From Stutzerimonas kunmingensis (GTDB lineage Bacteria > Pseudomonadota > Gammaproteobacteria > Pseudomonadales > Pseudomonadaceae), in assembly GCF_014764705.1 (NCBI RefSeq), contig NZ_JACXXG010000030.1, forward strand, positions 1 to 50,492: a stretch of 50,492 nt of DNA. Reading direction: 5' to 3'. Shown here piece by piece: positions 33,821 through 43,108 of the stretch. Numbering within the stretch: position 1 is the stretch's first letter; each line of letters opens with the position of its first letter. A program made the translations under genes and the position numbers. The notes beneath the pieces were generated by a model. It searched no databases. It had not been told where the DNA came from and was given only the letters and a program-made list of their open reading frames with translations.

Positions 33821-36100
33821 TCAGTCGCTGGAAACTGGCGAAAGCTGCCACCAGCTCGGCAGCAGGAGGCGTATCTGCGACCGGCCGAAACGGTCGTCGA
33901 TCAGGTGCACGACGCCTTCATCGCTCTGTGTGCGGATAACCCGTCCCGCAGCCTGCACGACTTTCTGCAGCCCGGGGTAGAGGTAGGTGTAGTCGTAACC
34001 CAGGCCGCGGCCGAACAACTGCTCCAGGCGTGTCTTGAACTGCTCGTTGACCTGATTGACCTGCGGCAGGCCGAGGGTGGCGATAAAGGCGCCAATCAAG
34101 CGGTTGCCTGGCAAGTCGATGCCTTCGGCGAATGCGCCGCCGAGCACCGCAAAACCGACGCCCTTGCTGTGCTCGGTGAATCGGTCGAGAAATGCACTGC
34201 GGGCCGCTTCCTGCATGCCACGAGTCTGCTCCCAGAAGGGCACGTCCGGATACTGCTCGCGCAGCAGGGCAGTCACCTGTTGCAGGTAATCAAAGCTGCT
34301 GAAGAACGCCAGGTAGTTGCCGGCGCGCTCGCGATATTGCTGGGCGATGAGCTCGACCACGGCACCCAGCGAGGCCTGGCGGTGCTGATAGCGGGTCGAG
34401 ACATGCTCGGCCAGGCATACCCGCAGCTGATCGGCCTGGAATGGCGATTCGACCTCGATCCAGGCGCTACCCGTGGGCAGGCCCAACATATCGGCATGGA
34501 ACCGGCGCGGGTTCAGCGTGGCCGAGAACAGCACCGTCGAACGAGCCTGTTCTAACCGTGGCGCGAGGAAGGGCGCTGGAACCACATTGCGCAGGCACAG
34601 CATCGAACGCTTGTTCTTGCCGCGGCCAGTTGCGGGTAACAGGCTGATATCGAACAACGAATGCTCGCCGAACTGTTCGGCGATCCGGCAGAAATGCATG
34701 GCATCGAAATAGGCCCGTTGCAGCTCTGCATCCAGCCCACCGGGCTGTTCGCCAAGGTAATCGGTGACCGCGCTGACGGCCTGTTGCAGCGCGCCGAGCA
34801 GCTTGAGCGGCAGCTCGGGCTGCACCTGATAATTCGCCAGCTGCTCGCGATGCAGGTCGTTCCAGCAGCGCTGTACCCGACCCAGCGGGCGTTTCAAGGG
34901 CGCCGGCGCCTTGCCGCCGAGACCGGCAAAGACCCGCTGATCGAGCTCGGCGCTGTACATGCCGCGCGCGCGTTCGAGCAGGTTGTGCGCTTCGTCCACC
35001 AGCACGCTGATACGCCAGTCATTGTTGAGCGTCAGGCCGTAGAGCAGGGCGCTGATGTCGAAATAGTAGTTGTAGTCGCCGACCACGGCGTCCGCCCAGC
35101 GCGCCAGCTCCTGGCTGAGGTAATAGGGGCAGACCTGATGGGCGAGGGCGACCTCTCGCAGGGCCGCTTGGTCGAGCATGCTGTGCTGCAATGCCGCTGC
35201 TCGGGCCGCGGGCAAACGATCATAGAAACCCTTCGCCAACGGGCAGGATTCGCCGTGACAGGCCTTGTCCGGGTGCTCGCAGGCCTTGTCACGTGCGATC
35301 AACTCGAGCACACGCAATTCACCCGCGCCGTTGCGCTGTAGCGTTTGCAGTGCATCCAGCGCCAGGCGGCGGCCGGAGGTCTTGGCAGCGAGAAAGAACA
35401 GCTTGTCGAGCTGCTGGCCGGGAAACGCCTTGAGCTGCGGAAACAGCGTGCCCAGGGTCTTGCCGATACCGGTCGGCGCTTGCGCCATGAGCGTGGTGCC
35501 AGTACAGGCTGCCTTGTACACCGCCTCGGCGAGTTGCCGCTGGCCGGTGCGGAAATCGGCATGAGGAAAACCCAGCGCGGTGAGCGCCTGATTGCGCGCG
35601 TCGCGATGGGCCAGTTCCTGTTCGGCCCAGTCGAGAAACGCCTGACACTGGGTTTCGAAAAAAAGGCGCAGGCTCTGTGCTCCGTGGCGTTCGACGAAGA
35701 GGGTTTCCTTGTGGCTGGCGACGTCGAAATAGACCAGTGCCAGCTCGACCTCGTCGAGCTGGCGCGTCTGACACAGCAGCCAGCCGTAGATCTTCGCCTG
35801 CGCCCAGTGCAATTGCCGATGGTTGGCCGGCTGACGTTCCAGATCCCCGCGGAAGGTTTTGATTTCTTCCAGGCGGTTCCGCGCCGGGTCGTAGCCATCG
35901 GCGCGGCCGCGCACCATGAGTTTTCCGTATTGGCCCTCCAGAGCCACTTCACGTTCGTAGCCCTCGCCGCGCCTGGCGCTGACCTGGGCGTGGCCGGCGA
36001 TGCCTTCCAGCGCGGTGGGCGAGGGTGTGAAGCGCAGGTCCAGATCGCCGACCTTGGCGGTGAATTCGCAGAGCGCGCGCACCGCGACCCGATAGCTCAC
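33821..36100 (-). CDS. DinG/XPD-like iron-sulfur helicase with N-terminal PD-(D/E)XK domain
   Basis: The 759 residues start with a nuclease-like domain (VRGRADGYDPARNRLEEIKT, i.e. D-x(n)-EXK). The helicase core follows: Walker A in AQAPTGIGKTLGT, DEAH in VLVDEAHNLLERA, and motif VI-like QAAGRVIRTQSDEG near the end. Four cysteines (CEHPDKACHGESC and the later CPYYLSQ) fit the 4Fe-4S domain of XPD/DinG enzymes. The GTG start overlaps the FAN1 stop (GTGA). It likely unwinds 5'-3' and acts with the upstream FAN1 nuclease in repair; that pairing is supported by coupling and the LexA promoter. Confidence 0.9.
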   Translation of the reverse strand: MSYRVAVRALCEFTAKVGDLDLRFTPSPTALEGIAGHAQVSARRGEGYEREVALEGQYGKLMVRGRADGYDPARNRLEEIKTFRGDLERQPANHRQLHWAQAKIYGWLLCQTRQLDEVELALVYFDVASHKETLFVERHGAQSLRLFFETQCQAFLDWAEQELAHRDARNQALTALGFPHADFRTGQRQLAEAVYKAACTGTTLMAQAPTGIGKTLGTLFPQLKAFPGQQLDKLFFLAAKTSGRRLALDALQTLQRNGAGELRVLELIARDKACEHPDKACHGESCPLAKGFYDRLPAARAAALQHSMLDQAALREVALAHQVCPYYLSQELARWADAVVGDYNYYFDISALLYGLTLNNDWRISVLVDEAHNLLERARGMYSAELDQRVFAGLGGKAPAPLKRPLGRVQRCWNDLHREQLANYQVQPELPLKLLGALQQAVSAVTDYLGEQPGGLDAELQRAYFDAMHFCRIAEQFGEHSLFDISLLPATGRGKNKRSMLCLRNVVPAPFLAPRLEQARSTVLFSATLNPRRFHADMLGLPTGSAWIEVESPFQADQLRVCLAEHVSTRYQHRQASLGAVVELIAQQYRERAGNYLAFFSSFDYLQQVTALLREQYPDVPFWEQTRGMQEAARSAFLDRFTEHSKGVGFAVLGGAFAEGIDLPGNRLIGAFIATLGLPQVNQVNEQFKTRLEQLFGRGLGYDYTYLYPGLQKVVQAAGRVIRTQSDEGVVHLIDDRFGRSQIRLLLPSWWQLSPVSSD

Positions 36101-37734
36101 GCCATGACCTCAGCCCATTGCACATGGCAGACCGCAATCGGCAGACCGTGCTGATGGGCGTAATCGATCCAGCGCTTCTGGTTGTCCTGCAGGCGGTCGC
36201 CCGGGCCTTTCACCTCGATCATCCGGTAGCGGCGTTCTTCGGGCCACAGCTGGATGAGGTCAGGCAGGCCAGTACGATTGCCGCAAACATCGGCGAGGAT
36301 GCGCTGAAACATCAGCTTCAGATGCGCGGCGGGAATGCACGCCAAGGCATGGGTCAACAGCTTCTCGTCGAGCAGCCCCCAGGCAACGAACGCGTTATGA
36401 ATGCCGAGCTTTGCCTGGAAGGTGCGCCAGATGCAGTCGCGGTAGTCGTCACTGTCGAGACAGGCCAAGCAGGCGGCAAACAGGTCAGCGCGCCGTTGAT
36501 GAAAATCCGCACGATTCAGATCGGCCGGCGCCCAGTGGAAAGAGTGGAAGAACGCACCGGGCAACGGTGCGAAGATCGCGTCCCAGCAAAGCAAGCCGAA
36601 CAACGAGCCGACCAGGGCATTCTCGACGTAGTAGACCGGCGCGTCTGGTGTCGACAGGTGCTCGCGCACCGCATGCTCGACGCTACAGCCGGCTCGGGGC
36701 AGGATCAGGTCGAGCTGCTCCGGCTTGCGGTTGAGTGAGCGCAGCGTAGGAATACCCAGGCTGCGCTGCAGGCGCGGCTTGATTCGCTGCAGTTGCTGCA
36801 GTTCGTGCTCACTCTGCGGCGCAGCCTGCGCCTGATCCAGCAGCTCCAGCGCTGCTGCAGGCTGGCCACAGCGTTCGAGCACGCGAATCGCTCGCTCGCG
36901 AGCACCGGGATAGCTATTGGAGGCATGCAGGCGCAGGGCTTCTGCCAGGTCACCGATGCGCTCGAACCGCTGGCCGATACGCAGCAGCAGCTTGCCGCGG
37001 CGGCTTTCCAGCCAGGCGTTGGCATAGGGCACATCGGGCACGTCGGCCAGCACGTCGCTCGATGACTCACCGGTATTGAAACGCTCGCGGCAACGATGCA
37101 GATGCAGATAGGCATCCAGCTCGGTGCGACAGTTGAAGGCGCGGGAGCTGGGCGAGAAGACGACCTGCTCGTAACGATAAATGCCGAGGTCAGCCAGCAC
37201 GAACTCGGACCAGTCCTGATGGATGTTGCCGAAGAACAGCAAACGCAGGCGCTCACAGAGCTCGTCGATGCATAACGCAAATACCGCGTCTTCGATCTGG
37301 CTGCACCACGCCTGAAACGGCTTGGCCATCTGGTGGTCGACGCGCAGCTTATCCAGCAGCTCGGCCTTGCGCAGGCTGGCTGATGCAGACGACCCGAACA
37401 CCTGCAGCAGCTCGCCTTTGGTCAGCAAAGCGAACAGCTGCTCGAGCGTCAGGGCCGAAGACGCATCGACCCATCCCTGATCGATCAATGGCTCTAGCGC
37501 GCGACGCGAGCAGCCAATCTCCGGATAACGCAGCTTGCTTGCTCGAAACAGCATGCCCTTGCGCATCACCATGCGCACCAGCAGCGCCTGGGAAGGCTGC
37601 GGCAACAGGGCGAAACGCTCGATAAATGCCAGCTCGGTTTCATCCAGCAGATCACTGTGGTGACGGCTCACCCAGGCCAGAACCTGTCGGAAGTTTTCGA
37701 GGTAGTAGAAGGGATTTTCCAGGGCCTGACGCAT
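36097..37734 (-). CDS. FAN1-type VRR-NUC structure-specific nuclease
   Basis: The 545 residues match bacterial FAN1 (characterised in P. aeruginosa), which cuts 5' flap and interstrand-crosslink structures. The C-terminal VRR-NUC domain has GLPDL with Asp492, then Glu507 and Lys509 in MIEVKGPGD, and QDNQKRWIDY. Before it lie a SAP-like segment (LTKGELLQVFGSSASASLRK) and TPR-like repeats around residues 230-330. First gene of a two-gene operon with the DinG-like helicase, preceded by a LexA box. Length and motifs are complete. Confidence 0.93.
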   Translation of the reverse strand: MRQALENPFYYLENFRQVLAWVSRHHSDLLDETELAFIERFALLPQPSQALLVRMVMRKGMLFRASKLRYPEIGCSRRALEPLIDQGWVDASSALTLEQLFALLTKGELLQVFGSSASASLRKAELLDKLRVDHQMAKPFQAWCSQIEDAVFALCIDELCERLRLLFFGNIHQDWSEFVLADLGIYRYEQVVFSPSSRAFNCRTELDAYLHLHRCRERFNTGESSSDVLADVPDVPYANAWLESRRGKLLLRIGQRFERIGDLAEALRLHASNSYPGARERAIRVLERCGQPAAALELLDQAQAAPQSEHELQQLQRIKPRLQRSLGIPTLRSLNRKPEQLDLILPRAGCSVEHAVREHLSTPDAPVYYVENALVGSLFGLLCWDAIFAPLPGAFFHSFHWAPADLNRADFHQRRADLFAACLACLDSDDYRDCIWRTFQAKLGIHNAFVAWGLLDEKLLTHALACIPAAHLKLMFQRILADVCGNRTGLPDLIQLWPEERRYRMIEVKGPGDRLQDNQKRWIDYAHQHGLPIAVCHVQWAEVMA

Positions 37735-37776
37735 TGCACATCCGCTGCAGCTGGGGCGCGCGCGGCCCGCTCAAAG

Positions 37777-37812
37777 ACTGGCTATTTATACAGTTTGAGC
37801 GGCGTTTGGCAA
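37777..37812 (-). promoter_or_regulatory. LexA (SOS) box overlapping the FAN1-helicase promoter
   Basis: On the minus strand CTGTATAAATAGCCAG (37793-37778) fits CTG-N10-CAG with the strong CTGTATA half. It overlaps the -10 TATAAA (37790-37785), which has TTGCCA (37812-37807) 16 bases upstream. The FAN1 start is 43 bases downstream. The outer flanks (CCGCTCAAA and TTTGAGCGG) are also inverted. SOS control of this repair operon is therefore expected. Confidence 0.85.
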
Positions 37813-37844
37813 TTGCCCGGTGATCAGCGGAAGTCTCACCAGCT

Positions 37845-37873
37845 ACAGCAGGCGGCTACGCGCCGCCTGCTGT
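37845..37873 (-). terminator. Strong hairpin downstream of hemN
   Basis: ACAGCAGGCGGC (37845-37856) pairs perfectly with GCCGCCTGCTGT (37862-37873) around TACGC, 17 bases beyond the hemN stop. No T run follows, so it may terminate weakly or stabilise the 3' end. Confidence 0.55.
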
Positions 37874-37889
37874 GACGTCGTTGGCGAGA

Positions 37890-39278
37890 TCAGACCGTGC
37901 GCGAAAAACGACCGCGCTGCTCGCCGCCGAGATAGGCGTCGAAGGCCATGGCGACGTTGCGCATCATCAGCTGCCCTTGCGGCAAGAGGACCAGCGCATC
38001 GTCGTGCAGCTCGACCAGGCCATCGGCCACCGGTTCGGCGAGCTTTGCCAGCGAATCGGCGAAGTATTCCCGAAAATCGATGCCGTGCTTCTGTTCGATC
38101 TGGCGGTAGTCGACGCGGCTATGGCACATCAGCGACACGATGACGTCACGGCGCAGGCAGTCATCGTCGCTCAGCTTGTAGCCGCGCTGCACCGGCAGCA
38201 TGCCCTCGTTGAGGCGCGCGTAATACTGCGATAGCTCCTTGACGTTCTGGCTGTAGCTGTCGGCGACCTTGCCTATGGAGGAAATGCCCAGCCCGATCAG
38301 GTCGCAATCGGCGTGGGTCGAATAACCCTGGAAGTTGCGTTGCAGCGTGCCATTGGCGCGGGCAAGGGCCAGTTCGTCTTCCGGCAGGGAGAAGTGATCC
38401 ATGCCGATATAGATGTAGCCGGCGGCGGTAAGGCGCTGAATGGTCAGTTCCAGCAGTTCGAGCTTGCGCTCCGGCGGTGGCATGTCCTCTGGGCGGATCA
38501 GCTTCTGTGCGCGTACCAGCTCCGGCAGGTGGGCATAGCTGTAAGCGGCGATGCGGTCCGGACGAATGTCGATGATCTTGTCCAGCGTGGTGTCGAAGCT
38601 GGCCACCGTCTGCAGCGGCAGGCCGTAGATCAGGTCGACGCTGATGGACTTGAACTGTGCGTCGCGGGCGGCCTGGACCAGCTCGCGAGTCTGCTCCTCG
38701 GTCTGGATGCGGTTGACGGCGATCTGCACCTGCTCGTCGAAATCCTGCACGCCGAAGCTCAGGCGGTTGAAGCCCAGCTTGCGCAGGCCGTGGATCTGCT
38801 CGGGCGTGACGGTGCGCGGGTCCACCTCCAGCGAGAACTCGTGGTTGTCGCTGTCATCCATGTTGAACGCCTGATGCAGGCACGCCATCAGGTCGGCCAG
38901 CTGCTCGCTGGTGAAGTAGGTGGGTGTGCCACCGCCGAGGTGCAGCTGAGTGAGCTTGCGCGAACGATCGAACAGTTCGCCCTGCATGGCGATCTCGCGC
39001 TTGAGGTATTCGAGGTACTCGACGGCGCGCTCGGTCTTGTGGGTGATGATCTTGTTGCAAGCGCAGTAGTAGCAAAGGCTCTTGCAGAACGGAATGTGGA
39101 TGTACACCGACAGCGGCTTGGGCGTTTGCGCCTGATTGCTGCGTGCGGCGGCGGCACGGTAATCATCCTGGGCGAAGGCCTGGTGAAACTGTGGGGCCGT
39201 GGGGTAGGAGGTGTAGCGCGGACCTGGACGGTCGTATTTCTCGACCAGGGCGCGGTCGAAGCTCGGCAGTTGGTCCAT
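37890..39278 (-). CDS. hemN: Oxygen-independent coproporphyrinogen III oxidase
   Basis: The 462-residue radical SAM enzyme converts coproporphyrinogen III to protoporphyrinogen IX without oxygen. The cluster motif is YIHIPFCKSLCYYCACN with Cys65, Cys69 and Cys72. HLGGGTPTYF and the SVDLIYGLP segment follow, and the HemN-specific N-terminus KYDRPGPRYTSYPTA and C-terminal domain are present. This separates it from shorter HemW proteins. In pseudomonads hemN is activated by Anr under low oxygen; a weak Anr-like site lies 120 bases upstream. Confidence 0.97.
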   Translation of the reverse strand: MDQLPSFDRALVEKYDRPGPRYTSYPTAPQFHQAFAQDDYRAAAARSNQAQTPKPLSVYIHIPFCKSLCYYCACNKIITHKTERAVEYLEYLKREIAMQGELFDRSRKLTQLHLGGGTPTYFTSEQLADLMACLHQAFNMDDSDNHEFSLEVDPRTVTPEQIHGLRKLGFNRLSFGVQDFDEQVQIAVNRIQTEEQTRELVQAARDAQFKSISVDLIYGLPLQTVASFDTTLDKIIDIRPDRIAAYSYAHLPELVRAQKLIRPEDMPPPERKLELLELTIQRLTAAGYIYIGMDHFSLPEDELALARANGTLQRNFQGYSTHADCDLIGLGISSIGKVADSYSQNVKELSQYYARLNEGMLPVQRGYKLSDDDCLRRDVIVSLMCHSRVDYRQIEQKHGIDFREYFADSLAKLAEPVADGLVELHDDALVLLPQGQLMMRNVAMAFDAYLGGEQRGRFSRTV

Positions 39279-39397
39279 GTTCGTTTTACCTAAGGTTGAA
39301 TTCGGAGTCCGGCGCGGAACGCGGTGTCACCCTCGGGTGTGTCCGGCTCAGGCAGGTCATGGGCGCGGATTATGGACGATTCGGTCCGGCGCGCCGA

Positions 39398-39411
39398 CTG
39401 TCTCAGATCAA
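39398..39411 (-). promoter_or_regulatory. Possible Anr/Fnr box upstream of hemN
   Basis: On the minus strand TTGAT-CTGA-GACAG has one perfect half of the Anr consensus (TTGAT-N4-ATCAA) and one poor half. It fits the known anaerobic control of hemN in pseudomonads but is a weak match. Confidence 0.3.
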
Positions 39412-39499
39412 GAATAGCGCCCCGGCGGCACTCCGAACCGCACCGTTGGGCGATTCGAAATGCATACCGGGCGCGGCAGGGAAGGCCGCGCCGCAGTGG

Positions 39500-41122
39500 T
39501 CAGAGTTTGAACTGGCCGACCAGACGGTTCAGCTCGGTTGCCAGACGCACCAGCTCGTCGCTGATCTGCGAGGTCTGGGATGCGTCAGCCGATGTGGTGT
39601 CCGCAATACGGCTGATGGTAGTGATGTTGCGATTGATCTCTTCGGCAACCGCACTCTGCTGTTCGGCAGCCGTTGCGATCTGGGTGTTCATCTCGTTGAT
39701 GGTGCCGACTTCGTCGGCGATCACGGCGAGACTCTGGGCAGCCTTCTCGACGCATTGCGAACCCGACCGGGCACGCAATTGTGCTTCGCTCATGGCCTGC
39801 ACCGCATTGCGAACGCCGCCTTGCAGCTGTTCGATCATGGCCTGGATTTCTTCAGTGGATTTCTGCGTGCGCGAAGCTAGGGTACGTACCTCATCGGCCA
39901 CCACCGCAAAGCCGCGGCCCTGTTCGCCGGCGCGTGCCGCTTCGATGGCTGCGTTCAGCGCCAGCAGGTTGGTCTGCTCGGCGATGCCGTTGATCACGCC
40001 GAGCACCATGTCGATGCTGGCGCTGTCGCTCTCGACCCGCTGGATGACCTGGGCGGCTTTCTCGATCTCGGCGATCAGCACTTCGATGCCGTCCAGTGCC
40101 TCGGTGGCGACCTTCACGCCGGCTTTTGATTCGTTGTCGGCGCCGGTCGATGCCGTGGCGGTCTGGCTGGCATTGCGTGCCACTTCCTGCACGGTCGCGC
40201 TCATCTCGTTCATCGCCGAGGCGACCATGTCGGTCTCGCTGCGCTGCTCGTTGACGGCAGCCAGGGTCTTCTCTGCAACATGGGATACCCGCTCGGAGAC
40301 ATCACTGAGCTGATGGGTAACGCCCGCGACGGCCTCCAGGCTATGGCGGAACTTGCCGATCATGCGGTTGAAGGCATCGCCCATCGCACCGATTTCGTCC
40401 TTCGCACCCACCTCGACGCTAAGGCTGAGGTCTTCGTCCTCGGCCATGGTATTCATGGTGTGGCGCATGGCAGTGATGCGGCGAATGATGACGTGGCGCA
40501 CGGTCAGGCACATGACCACCACGCCGATGAACAGCAGCAGCAACTGAATCCCGCCACTGATCATGATGTTGCGGTCGACTTCCTGGTCCAGCGCCTTGAG
40601 GTCATAGCTGATGCGCACAGCGCCCATGACCGTGTTCTCGCCAACCTGGTGGCAGGTCAGGCAGTTGGTACCGCGGTAGTCCGCGTGGGCCAGGATGGGA
40701 TTGATGACGGTCAGCACACGGCCACCGCTCTGCTTGTTGACCTCGATGATCGCCTCGCCGCTCAGCGCGCGGCGATCCAGCGCGTCGGCCGGGGCCTGGT
40801 GGTCATAGCCAGGGCCGAACACCTTGGTGACTTCTTCCCCGCGGATGATGCGCGCATCGATAACGCCTGGGCGCGCGAGAATCTTGTTCCGCAGCACCTC
40901 TCGCTGAGCCATGGTGCCGGTCAACATCATGGTGTTGATGCTATCGAAATAGGAGTCGGCGGCATCCTTGGTCTGCTGCTCTACAACTTGGAGCACGAGC
41001 CGCTTCTCCGTACTGGCAGAGAAGAACAACGAGGCAGACATGATCGCCACCAGGACCAGCACCAGGGCCAGGTTGATCTTTGTCTGCACGGACATTTGTC
41101 GGGAGGCGGAGCTGTTGTTCAT
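39500..41122 (-). CDS. Methyl-accepting chemotaxis protein with periplasmic CxxCH haem motif
   Basis: The 540-residue chemoreceptor has TM1 at about 16-36 and TM2 at about 189-209. The periplasmic domain between them holds [11 protein letters not shown] with Cys154, Cys157 and His158, a c-type haem attachment site. HAMP follows ([20 protein letters not shown]), then the signalling domain with the hairpin tip [28 protein letters not shown] split around it, and Gln/Glu methylation helices. ATG 41122 has AAGGA seven bases upstream. Haem in the sensor suggests detection of oxygen, NO or redox state. It is not in a chemotaxis gene cluster. Confidence 0.92.
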   Translation of the reverse strand: MNNSSASRQMSVQTKINLALVLVLVAIMSASLFFSASTEKRLVLQVVEQQTKDAADSYFDSINTMMLTGTMAQREVLRNKILARPGVIDARIIRGEEVTKVFGPGYDHQAPADALDRRALSGEAIIEVNKQSGGRVLTVINPILAHADYRGTNCLTCHQVGENTVMGAVRISYDLKALDQEVDRNIMISGGIQLLLLFIGVVVMCLTVRHVIIRRITAMRHTMNTMAEDEDLSLSVEVGAKDEIGAMGDAFNRMIGKFRHSLEAVAGVTHQLSDVSERVSHVAEKTLAAVNEQRSETDMVASAMNEMSATVQEVARNASQTATASTGADNESKAGVKVATEALDGIEVLIAEIEKAAQVIQRVESDSASIDMVLGVINGIAEQTNLLALNAAIEAARAGEQGRGFAVVADEVRTLASRTQKSTEEIQAMIEQLQGGVRNAVQAMSEAQLRARSGSQCVEKAAQSLAVIADEVGTINEMNTQIATAAEQQSAVAEEINRNITTISRIADTTSADASQTSQISDELVRLATELNRLVGQFKL

Positions 41123-41728
41123 GGTTTTCCTTAGTACTAGTGCCACGCGGGGTCAGCTGCCATTGCAGCACTGCTGCGCTGCCGATACTTGCGGCGCAGC
41201 ATTGAGCAGGCAGTCACCTGCTGATATCGGCGTGCTGTGCGTATTCTTGAAATCAACCGCAGGTGATAGCCATGCGCCATTATTGGGCGGCGCTATGGTA
41301 TTGCTTTTCGACTCGAGAGAAGTGCTTCGGGCGACCGACAACAGTGCAATTGCACATTTCCCTGACTCAGGTCATGGGTCGACCGGCTCTCTTTCGGTGC
41401 AAGGTGCGACCAAGGTGTAATGATCATTGGTTATGGGTATTCGCGGTTGCGCGTCCGGTTATTCGGTCTCACTGGCACGGTGAAAAAACACCGACAGATG
41501 GCTTTACAGAGCGCCCCGACCGCCATTAGCGTGGCGACCCGCCGGAGCAGCGAAACCAGCGCCCCCGAGCGGCAGGCACATAATCTGCATCGAGCGTGAA
41601 TGTCGCTGCGAACCCCGCTGCAAAACGATGGTCGTAGGCTCTACGCCGGCATGGCCGGGCAACACCGCAAGGCAGCTGCTGTTCTCGATGGCAGTGCATC
41701 GACTGGAACCTTTATTTCAAGGACTCAC
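41123..41728. other. 606-base gap between the chemoreceptor and galU
   Basis: No convincing gene is seen. The stretch must hold the divergent promoters of the chemoreceptor and galU. A short GC-rich inverted repeat (GCAGCGCAGC-type bases near 41165-41200) and A/T-richer segments near 41420-41450 are present, but no clear -35/-10 pair or known operator stands out. Small frames on both strands lack ribosome binding sites. Confidence 0.5.
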
Positions 41729-42568
41729 ATGATCAAGAAATGCCTTTTTCCCGCTGCCGGATATGGCACCCGTTTTCTTCCTGCAACCAAAGCCATGCCC
41801 AAGGAAATGCTGCCGGTGGTGAACAAGCCCCTGATTCAGTACGGGGTTGAAGAGGCGCTGGCGGCGGGGCTGAACCAGATCGCGATCGTCACCGGGCGTG
41901 GCAAGCGCTCGCTGGAAGACCATTTCGACATCAGCTACGAGCTGGAGCACCAGATCCGCAACACCGACAAGGAAAAGTACCTGGTCGGTATTCGCCGCCT
42001 GATCGACGAATGCAGCTTCTCCTACACCCGCCAAGTGGAGATGAAGGGCTTGGGGCATGCGATTCTCAGCGGCCGCCCGCTGATCGGCGATGAGCCGTTC
42101 GCCGTGGTCCTGGCTGACGACCTTTGCATCAACCTCAATGGCGATCCGGTCCTGGCGCAGATGGTCAAGCTCTACAACCAGTTCCGCTGCTCGATCGTTG
42201 CCATTCAGGAAGTGCCGCCGGAAGAGACCAGCAAGTACGGTGTGATCGCCGGCGAGATGATCCGCGACGACATCTACCGCGTCAGCCACATGGTCGAAAA
42301 GCCCAAGCCGGAAGATGCGCCGTCCAACATGGCGATCATCGGTCGCTACATCCTGACTCCGGACATCTTCGATCTGATCGAGCAGACCGAGCCGGGCAAG
42401 GGCGGTGAGATTCAGATCACCGACGCGCTGATGCGCCAGGCTCAGGATGGTTGCGTGCTGGCGTACAAGTTCAAGGGCCAGCGCTTCGACTGCGGTAGCG
42501 CCGAGGGCTACATCGCGGCGACCAACTTCTGCTACGAACACTTCTACCTGACCGGCAAGGCGTTCTGA
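41729..42568 (+). CDS. galU: UTP-glucose-1-phosphate uridylyltransferase
   Basis: GalU makes UDP-glucose from UTP and glucose-1-phosphate for LPS core and exopolysaccharide. The 279 residues begin MIKKCLFPAAGYGTRFLPAT followed by KAMPKEMLP, the nucleotide-binding signature. GKRSLEDHFD, VVLADDLC and VEKPKPEDAPSN are also family sequence. ATG 41729 follows AAGGA; the frame is open 43 residues further upstream but without conservation. A terminator follows directly. Confidence 0.98.
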   Translation: MIKKCLFPAAGYGTRFLPATKAMPKEMLPVVNKPLIQYGVEEALAAGLNQIAIVTGRGKRSLEDHFDISYELEHQIRNTDKEKYLVGIRRLIDECSFSYTRQVEMKGLGHAILSGRPLIGDEPFAVVLADDLCINLNGDPVLAQMVKLYNQFRCSIVAIQEVPPEETSKYGVIAGEMIRDDIYRVSHMVEKPKPEDAPSNMAIIGRYILTPDIFDLIEQTEPGKGGEIQITDALMRQAQDGCVLAYKFKGQRFDCGSAEGYIAATNFCYEHFYLTGKAF

Positions 42569-42574
42569 AGCAAT

Positions 42575-42596
42575 TGGGCCACCTAAGGGTGGCCCA
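42575..42596. terminator. Terminator between galU and the convergent glyoxalase gene
   Basis: TGGGCCACC (42575-42583) and GGTGGCCCA (42588-42596) form a perfect 9-bp stem with a TAAG loop, seven bases after the galU stop and 18 bases before the opposite stop. Confidence 0.75.
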
Positions 42597-42614
42597 GTCA
42601 CTTCCGGGCCTGCT

Positions 42615-43037
42615 TCAAGGCTCCGGCATATCCTCGGCACCCGGTCCAAGCGGCTGCCCGTAGCTGAATTCGACATAGTTGCCCGCAGGATCGCGCAAAC
42701 CGCAGTAGTAGCCCACCGGATAGGGTTCGTCGCGCGGCTCCCATATCAGACAGCCTTCCCTGCGCGCCAGGTCGGCAACCGCATCCACTTCCTCTCGACT
42801 GGCCAGCGCGAAGCCGAAATGGCTGTAGTCGTCCATCGCCAGCGATCGATCCTTGCCGTCCGGCATCATCACGAAGATGAACTCGCGCTCTTTTCCAGGC
42901 TCCGCCATCCAGACGATGCGTGAGCCCTTTCCGGGGCGCTCGTGAAACACGTGCATGCCGCAGAAGCGCTCATAGAACGCGATACAGGCGTCCAGATTGG
43001 GCACGTGCAGAGCCAGGTGGGTGAGGGTAGGGCGCAT
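42615..43037 (-). CDS. Glyoxalase/VOC superfamily protein
   Basis: The 140-residue protein has the paired beta-alpha-beta-beta-beta modules of the vicinal oxygen chelate fold. It opens [20 protein letters not shown] with a metal-ligand His, and has SHFGFALAS in the second half and [12 protein letters not shown] with the terminal Glu ligand. GAAGGAG precedes the ATG. Such proteins include glyoxalase I, dioxygenases and resistance proteins; the substrate is unknown. It is divergent from gor, so a thiol or aldehyde detoxification role is possible but only positional. Confidence 0.88.
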   Translation of the reverse strand: MRPTLTHLALHVPNLDACIAFYERFCGMHVFHERPGKGSRIVWMAEPGKEREFIFVMMPDGKDRSLAMDDYSHFGFALASREEVDAVADLARREGCLIWEPRDEPYPVGYYCGLRDPAGNYVEFSYGQPLGPGAEDMPEP

Positions 43038-43108
43038 GCGGCACTCCTTCGGTGATTCAGGCCGAAAGCCTGGGTTATGCTGTTCGCTACAGAAGGAGAC
43101 AACATTAC

